A stretch of DNA of 64,000 bases, taken from contig JBBHKE010001165.1 in the NCBI GenBank assembly GCA_037447655.1, positions 1-64,000 of the forward strand. Direction: 5' to 3'. This DNA is from Zygnema cylindricum (taxonomy: Eukaryota > Streptophyta > Zygnematophyceae > Zygnematales > Zygnemataceae). The notes beneath the pieces were generated by a model. That model saw nothing but the letters and a program-made list of their open reading frames with translations. It searched no databases and was not told the DNA's origin. Shown piece by piece: positions 59,018-64,000 of this stretch (position 1 is the first letter of the stretch; each line of letters starts with the position of its first letter). The position numbers and the translations under genes were made by a program.

Positions 59018-59752
59018 TTGAAAGAAGCTTTATTGAGTAATGAAAAGGAATATTGGGTGGAAGCCGTCAATGAGGAAATGAAGTCCATCATGGAGGCCCA
59101 AACTTGGAATCCGGTGGAACTTCCTCCAAGAAGAAAGGCTATTAGAAGTAAATGGGTGTTTAAATTAAAATTAAACCTAGATAATACCATAGACATGTAT
59201 AACGCTCGCTTGGTTGCTAAGGGATATAATCAAAAAGAGGGGATAGATTATGAAGAAACTTTTTCTCCGGTTGTAAGGTTTCAATCTGACCGCATCTTAC
59301 TTACATTGGCTACCATAGAGGATTTTGACATCCACCAAATGGATGTAAAAACTGCCTTTTTGCATGGTAATTTAGATGAGGTCATTTATATGAAGCAGCC
59401 TGAATGTTATGAGGAAGCAGGAAAAGAAAATCTTGTGTGCAGACTTTTAAAATCTTTGTATGGCCTAAAACAGGCCCCTAGGCAATGGAACCGAAAGTTA
59501 GATGAGTTCTTGACAGGATTAGGATTTACTAGAATTAGCTCAAATCATTCAGTATATGTGATGTGTGGTGATAATCCTGATGAGGTGATATTCATTGCTG
59601 TGTATGATGATGATTTGCTGCTAATTAGTAGGAACAAAGAAGGAATTGCTAGAGTAAAACACGCTCTTAATTCACAATTTGAAATGAAGGATTTGGGTGA
59701 GGCAAAATATATTCTTGAATACAAGTTGAAAGAGATAGAGAAAAGAAAATAA
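59018..59752 (+). pseudogene. copia reverse transcriptase, copy B
   Basis: Longest open RT stretch in the window: RSKWVFKLKLNLD, ARLVAKGYNQKEGIDYEETFSP, DIHQMDVKTAFLHGNL, KSLYGLKQAPRQWNRKLDEF. The catalytic box reads YDDD, not YVDD; whether that is tolerated is doubtful. A frameshift after AKYIL (about 59715) ends the frame, and 59753-60063 continues in other frames with a stop in place of Q near 59926. Confidence 0.88.
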
Positions 59753-60063
59753 TTAGGCTTACACAAAAAGAAGCGATAGGAAACATGTTGGAAAACTTTG
59801 GCTTGGCAGATGCCAAAGGTTGTGCAACTCCTACGGAGTATAAGCCAAAACTTGAAGGAATGGAGCATGAGTTTGGAGACATAATAGATGAGGAACTCAG
59901 TGCAGAAGAGCAAAAAAATATGTCCTAAGTACCCTACAGACAAGTTGTAGGAAGTCTAATTTACTTCATGAATTGCACTAGGCCTGATATAGCTGCAGCT
60001 ATTGGTGTATTGAGCAGAAGTCTGCAAAATCCACGAAAGAGACACTAGGAGGCTGCAAAAAGG

Positions 60064-60579
60064 GTGTTAAGGTATCTTGTTGGGACTAGAAAACTTTGGC
60101 TTACTTTGGGAGGGGACAAGGTTAGCATTAATACTTGGAGTGATGCTAGCTATGGTGATGTGCCTAGTAGGAAGTCAACAACTGGGTATGTCATTCAGAT
60201 TGGAAGTGGTACTTCTAGTTGGAGTAGTAAACTTCAAAACGTCACAGCTCAATCAGCCGAATACATGGCTGCGAGCGCAGCCTTGAAAGAGTTGCTATGG
60301 ATTAAGGCATTTCATCAAGAATTGGGTTTTACGCAATACGGGACACAAATAATGTGGTGCGACAATCAGGCAGCCATTTCTGTGGCTACAAACCCAAGTC
60401 ATCATTTTAAGAGTAAACAAATGGATATTCGGCTACATTTGGTACGAGAGAAAGTTTTTACAAAAGTGGTCAAACTTTGTTATTTGCCTGATGAGAAAAT
60501 GGTTGCGGACATGTTTGCAAAAGCCCTTCGTGCTCCTAAATTGGAGTACTACATAAAAGCATGTGGTCTAAGTGAGTAA
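60064..60579 (+). pseudogene. copia RNase H, copy B
   Basis: Open frame with TWSDASYGDVPSRKSTTGY, AEYMAASAALKELLWIK, WCDNQAAIS, DIRLHLVREK and ADMFAKAL to the stop before the polypurine tract. A 9-base deletion removes residues just before AEYMA compared with copy A. Confidence 0.88.
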
Positions 60580-60601
60580 GTCTTCAAGAGCTTAAGGGGA
60601 G

Positions 60602-61283
60602 TATTGAAAAGTAAGTTTTAGTAAGTCTTAGAATTTGAGTCTAGGACTTAAAATATTTTTGGAATACCAACTGTTCAATATTGACCAAATTTAGTGTGGA
60701 TTTTTTTGTAGTTTCTACACGAATAGTTATCTTTAAGTAAATTAGTGTGTAGGGCCGCCAATGAATGTGGACGTGATATGAATCACCCAGATTTTTATGG
60801 TATAGATATTGTTAGTGGACAATTCTGGTCTAAACACTTAGATTTTTATTAGTAGATAGTCTGGTGAACCTTGTACATACGTTTTAGATATTTTGAAGAT
60901 CTTTAGAGTATTTAATTCAATTAGGAATGATCAGCTCGATGTAGAATGTACATTCTACACAAGAGTTAAAGAAATGAGAGCATTGAGTGCAGTTTAAGGT
61001 GTTTTGTGCTCTATTGTCTTTAATTTGCTTGTACTACATGTTTGTATGGTTGAAAGACCTCTTTCATTTGGAATTACATATCTTACACTATAGATCTAGT
61101 CTACTAGGCATTTCTCTTTGGGTTTGCTTCTGCTGTCATGTCTACTGATGACTCAGCTCCTGCGGTAAGTGCTCCTATTAGCCCTAGTGTTCCACCTGCT
61201 CTTCCACGGACGAATATCCGTGCAAGTGTGACTCCTAGTGGGAGTAGATCACAGCCGAGTCTAAATGCCCATGACCTACAACA
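60602..61283 (+). repeat. 3' LTR of copia copy B, with longer Gag leader
   Basis: 682 bp. From the ATG at 61138 the leader-encoding part has 84 bases before 'gcaagtgtgact' where the 5' LTR has 30: an in-frame difference of 18 codons, rich in Ser/Pro/Ala. It remains open. Confidence 0.88.
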
Positions 61284-61605
61284 CTTTCATCTCTCACTCT
61301 CTCGCTCCCCGCCCTCCCCTTCTGGTGAGCCCTCTTGGGTCGCAGAACGCCCTTCCGTATGAAACCACCCTGGTTTTGCTGGAGGACTCACGTCACGACA
61401 TGGACGTGACAGGTGTCACGGGAGTCCTCCATTTCAAATCGCGGGCAATGTGAGTAATTATTTTTATTTTATTTCTGTTTAATTTCTGTTTAATTTTGTT
61501 GTGTTTTTGTTTTTTTTTTTTTGTTTTTGCTTGTTTTTTCTGATTTTTGTTTCGTTTTTCTTTGTTTCTCGTTTTTACAATTTGTTTTTTCGTTTTTTTT
61601 TGTGG

Positions 61606-62763
61606 GACTACAACCTCACAACCCCCTCTCGTGGCCACTTCAAACCGATGAGGAGAAAAATAATCATGGAAAGTCGGTTGGAGCTGGAGACATATCGCAT
61701 GAGCCACCAATCTATATAAAACCTCTCCCACGGCGATAGGGCGGATCCCACCATTAGGTTTGGCAACTGCCACAAGGCGGGACGTCGTGAGAAGATCACA
61801 AATCCGAGGGGGGACATCCCCACTAGTAATAAGGGAACATTCTCGAAAAAACACATCAAACCCTAGGGCACCTGGTTCAGGGGGCAAAACAACTCATACA
61901 CTGTGCCCGAGGGGCCCCCCGTTGAAAGGTGAGGAGAAAAGCTAAGAGCCTTAATGAAAACCTCCAAATCCAAAGTAAAACTCTCAGAAGGCTCAAAGGC
62001 GTGGATAGAAGGGGGTAAAGGGGAAGGGGCAGGGGGGTTGGAGGGGTTGGAGGGCTTGAAGAACCTCAATAGTGGAAGAAGATCCGGGGGCAGTGGTGAA
62101 TGGCTATAGGGCACGAACCGCTCGAGAAAGCTCACCAACACGGCCTAAGTGAATTGCTCGACGATATGAGGCCGGGACATCTGATGGCCTAGGTGGCCGA
62201 CGTGGTATGAAAGAGGTGCTCGATACCCAATCCTCATGCTCGGCATGGAGGGCCTTCCATCACCACGAAGGAATCGACGACAACGGGCCATAGTTTCTCT
62301 AGCCCCACTGCCCCCTCCACGACTTGGAAGGACTAGGTCCCAGAGAGAGAACATAAGGAGAAGGTGCCAAGGAGCAATGTCTGCCGGGTTTGAAGAAATG
62401 GGGGACAAGGGGAGGTGGAGGGCATCTTGTTCTATTGTCTTGGCGGCCATAGGAATACGGGTGTACAATCGCGGACGAGGGGGCTCCCAAATCGTAAGCC
62501 CCCAAAACATCTAACTCACGGACGAAATTCCAATCGTCATCTGTTGGGCCGGACGGGAGTGTGACCGACGACGATTGAGGAGAGGTGATAGACAAAGGAC
62601 CACCCAGGGTTATACAAGGTCGACAACTCCGTGTATGAAGGGAAATACCGGCCCCAGCGGCAAAGAGGTTGTGACACCCAGGACATTCTAACCGCCTAGA
62701 AGGTTTACGAGGTTTGGCTAGAGGTGGGGGAGGGAGAAGGGAATAAGAAGGGCTTCCGGACAT
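61606..62763 (-). pseudogene. N-terminal half of an R2-like LINE polyprotein: zinc finger and start of reverse transcriptase
   Basis: Minus strand. A plausible ATG at 62763 (MSGSPSYSLLPPPP) leads to a C-x2-C-x12-H-x3-C finger, CPGCHNLFAAGAGISLHTRSC (62630-62690), as at the N-terminus of R2-type LINEs. After a frame change near 62500 the pre-RT block appears (WHLLLMFSLWDLVLPSRGG, GARETMARCRRFL), then another frame with VSFLERFVPYS and TLDLEVFIKALSF, and finally RT motifs: SRLVAVAKPNGGIRP, IAVGEVLYRLVAHAICLQ, FSPHRFEVATRGGCE. The homology stops at 61606, against T-rich intron sequence of the third LOR copy. The catalytic RT core and everything downstream are missing. Several frameshifts; not functional. 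Confidence 0.72.
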
Positions 62764-63090
62764 GGTTAATAAGTCAAAGAAGCCATGGGATTTGGGAGGG
62801 TGAGAGGAAGTTAAAGCGTGGGAGAGGAAAAGGAACCATGTGGGATGGATGGGGAAATTGGTAGTGGGCCAGAATATAACATAAAGTTTGATGCTGGAAA
62901 AGAAGGGGAGGGGGGGGGGGGGGGGGAGTAGGGGGGGGGGGGGGGGGGGTGGAGAGGGTGAAAGAGAGGGTTCAAGTATCGGTTTTGGGTGTGTAAGGGG
63001 TATAGGGGAGGGGGGGGGGGGGGGGGGGAGGATAGGGTGGGAAAGGGTAAAGAAATGTATGGTTGATTTTTTTTTTTTTTCCAAGTGATT
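62764..63090 (-). other. probable 5' leader of the LINE, with long C/G runs
   Basis: Upstream of the LINE start. Plus-strand G runs at about 62908-62950 and 63011-63029 make the proline-rich and glycine-rich frames seen on both strands, which I regard as compositional. The 5' end of the element is not identifiable. Confidence 0.4.
62908..63029. repeat. poly(G) runs
   Basis: Three runs of about 10-20 G. G-quadruplex potential; exact lengths may be unreliable. Confidence 0.8.
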
Positions 63091-63101
63091 GTATATGTTT
63101 G

Positions 63102-63129
63102 TTTGTGTGTGTGTGTGTGTGTGTGTGTG
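63102..63129. repeat. (GT)n microsatellite
   Basis: About 13 GT units ending in 'gcgcat'. Confidence 0.9.
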
Positions 63130-63258
63130 CGCATTTCGCTATATGGGGGGATGGGGAATCGAGCCTTTCATGGGGAGGGCGGGGGAGCTAGTGATGACCT
63201 AGGGGAGTCACACCTATGGTTTCGCCAATGTGCGTGCTGTTGGGAGCGGCCGCGGGCC

Positions 63259-63536
63259 AGATCCGGAGGTACATGGCTACGGGAAGTAGGAGCTGTCGCG
63301 TAGTGCAGGAGGAAAAGACAAAATAGAGATCCGGAGGTACATGGCTACGGGAAGTAGGAGCTGTTGCGTAGTGCAGGAGGAAAAGACGAAGTAGAGGAGA
63401 TCTGGAGGTACATGGCTACGGGAAGTAGAAGTTGTCGCGTAGTGTAAGAGGAAAAGTCGAAATAGAGGAGATCCGGAGGTACATGGCTGCGGGAAGTAGG
63501 AGCTGTCGCGTAGTGCAGGAGGAAAAGACGATATGC
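63259..63536 (+). repeat. minisatellite, four units of 68-71 bp
   Basis: Units start 'agatccggaggtacatggct', continue 'cgggaagtaggagctgtcgc' and end with a variable 'gaggaaaagacgaaatagagg'. Three units are 68-71 bp and a fourth is nearly complete. The minus-strand frame across it is open only because two unit lengths differ by multiples of three. Confidence 0.9.
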
Positions 63537-64000
63537 AAATGAGCAGTCTTCTTGCGTTTTTAGAATTAAGGTTTGGATTAGAGTTTTGCCTTTTTCGAAG
63601 CAAACAACTCGCGTTTTAATGTTAGGTTTTCGGACTTAGTTCCGAGGTTAAATAAAAGTGGGAAGCTTATATTTGTTTAAACACAGGGGAAGTGTACCAG
63701 CTGGGGGATAAAGGACCTGGTGTATGAGAGTTCATAAACTGCTTCTTTGTAAATATATGACACTCGAGAGAGAATGAGAAAGAGACACAGAGAGAGAGGG
63801 TGTGGGAGGGGAAGGGAGGGAGAGAGAGAGGGAGGACAGGGAAGGGATAGGTGTGGAAAGAGGGGAACGGAGTAAAGGATGGGGAGAGGTCAGGGGAGTG
63901 TAACCACAAAAAGAATTGTATTTTTCTGCTAAGTTTTTACCCTTTTTTTTTTCTTTTCAAGTTCAACTAATTTGTGGAAAATAACTAATATTTAAATGTG
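63537..64000. other. window end, no gene called
   Basis: Purine-rich block with 'gagaga' and 'gggagg' words at 63770-63900; T-rich tail. Nothing recognisable. Confidence 0.4.

Larger units (their letters stand above)
55854..61283 (+). mobile_element. Ty1/copia retrotransposon, full length but decayed (family 1, copy B)
   Basis: 5430 bp with LTRs 55854-56482 and 60602-61283, gag, protease, integrase, RT and RNase H in copia order. Exact 5-bp duplication CTTTC (55849-55853, 61284-61288). Many stops and frameshifts. The two LTRs differ in length (629 and 682 bp), mainly by a 54-bp block in the Gag leader. Confidence 0.93.
55611..61449 (+). pseudogene. LOR exon 1, third copy, split by a copia insertion
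   Basis: Exon parts 55611-55853 and 61289-61449. The leader begins MSHYPPPQALPSDPSHPSE, like the gene at 18190. After the insertion the same frame resumes and runs to LPYETTLVLLEDSRHDM and GVLHFKSRA, then a good donor GTGAGT at 61450. Removing the element and one CTTTC leaves the exon open, so the insertion is the first visible lesion in this exon. Intron 1 begins but is replaced at about 61606 by a LINE fragment; exons 2-4 are not in the window. Confidence 0.8.

Noticed and set aside
62299-63084. Proline-rich protein N-terminus on the minus strand
   Set aside because: The PPPP stretch is encoded by poly(C/G) runs upstream of the more credible LINE start at 62763; treated as leader sequence.

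Overview
This is a repeat-rich, AT-rich stretch of a eukaryotic nuclear genome, most likely from a streptophyte (a green plant or its algal relatives). Three things point there: a GT-AG spliced LURP-one-related (LOR/DUF567) gene family; Ty1/copia retrotransposons whose primer-binding site (PBS) matches, as I recall it, the anticodon arm of plant initiator tRNA-Met; and many short terminal-inverted-repeat elements (MITEs). I cannot name the species. The non-LTR elements look R2-like, which would be unusual in seed plants, so an early-diverging lineage (bryophyte, lycophyte or charophyte) is a guess only.

Layout. 1-1.5 kb: 3' end of a decayed non-LTR retrotransposon with CCHC and restriction-like endonuclease (REL) motifs. 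1.5-17 kb: no convincing host gene; a mosaic of MITEs, including a 'TAAGGGTGTGT' family of about 0.8-1 kb, a 'TACACCGCCAATCG' family of about 0.55 kb, and a 2.6 kb palindrome. 17.1-28.8 kb: a large inverted duplication. Its left arm carries an apparently intact four-exon LOR gene (18190-20452, 289 aa predicted). Its right arm carries a decayed copy whose first intron received a copia element (23998-27449) antisense to the gene. A second LOR paralogue survives as a frameshifted last exon in the spacer. 29-42 kb: an approximately 49 bp minisatellite split by a MITE, hAT-type MITEs, two solo LTRs with target-site duplications (TSDs), and two LOR fragments. 42.5-51.9 kb: a composite of two copia elements (LTR-internal-truncated LTR-partial internal-LTR), minus strand. 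52-55.4 kb: MITEs with a third solo LTR. 55.6-61.5 kb: a third LOR copy, split in exon 1 by a full-length but decayed copia element (55854-61283, TSD CTTTC). 61.6-63.1 kb: 5' half of a non-LTR element of the same general type as at the window start, minus strand. 63.2-64 kb: a 68-71 bp minisatellite and purine-rich sequence.

The only plausible functional host gene is the LOR gene at 18190-20452. LOR proteins share the tubby C-terminal/scramblase-like barrel fold; the exact role here is unknown. The rest is transposon biology. Notable points: both copia families start Gag inside the 5' LTR and translate through the PBS; one copia copy lacks a segment with intron-like GT-AG borders; copia LTRs carry an antisense tRNA-like sequence; and TSDs let me infer 8 bp (hAT-like) and TA (Tc1/mariner-like) insertion classes for two MITE groups. 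All similarity statements come from reading the sequence by eye, without database searches.
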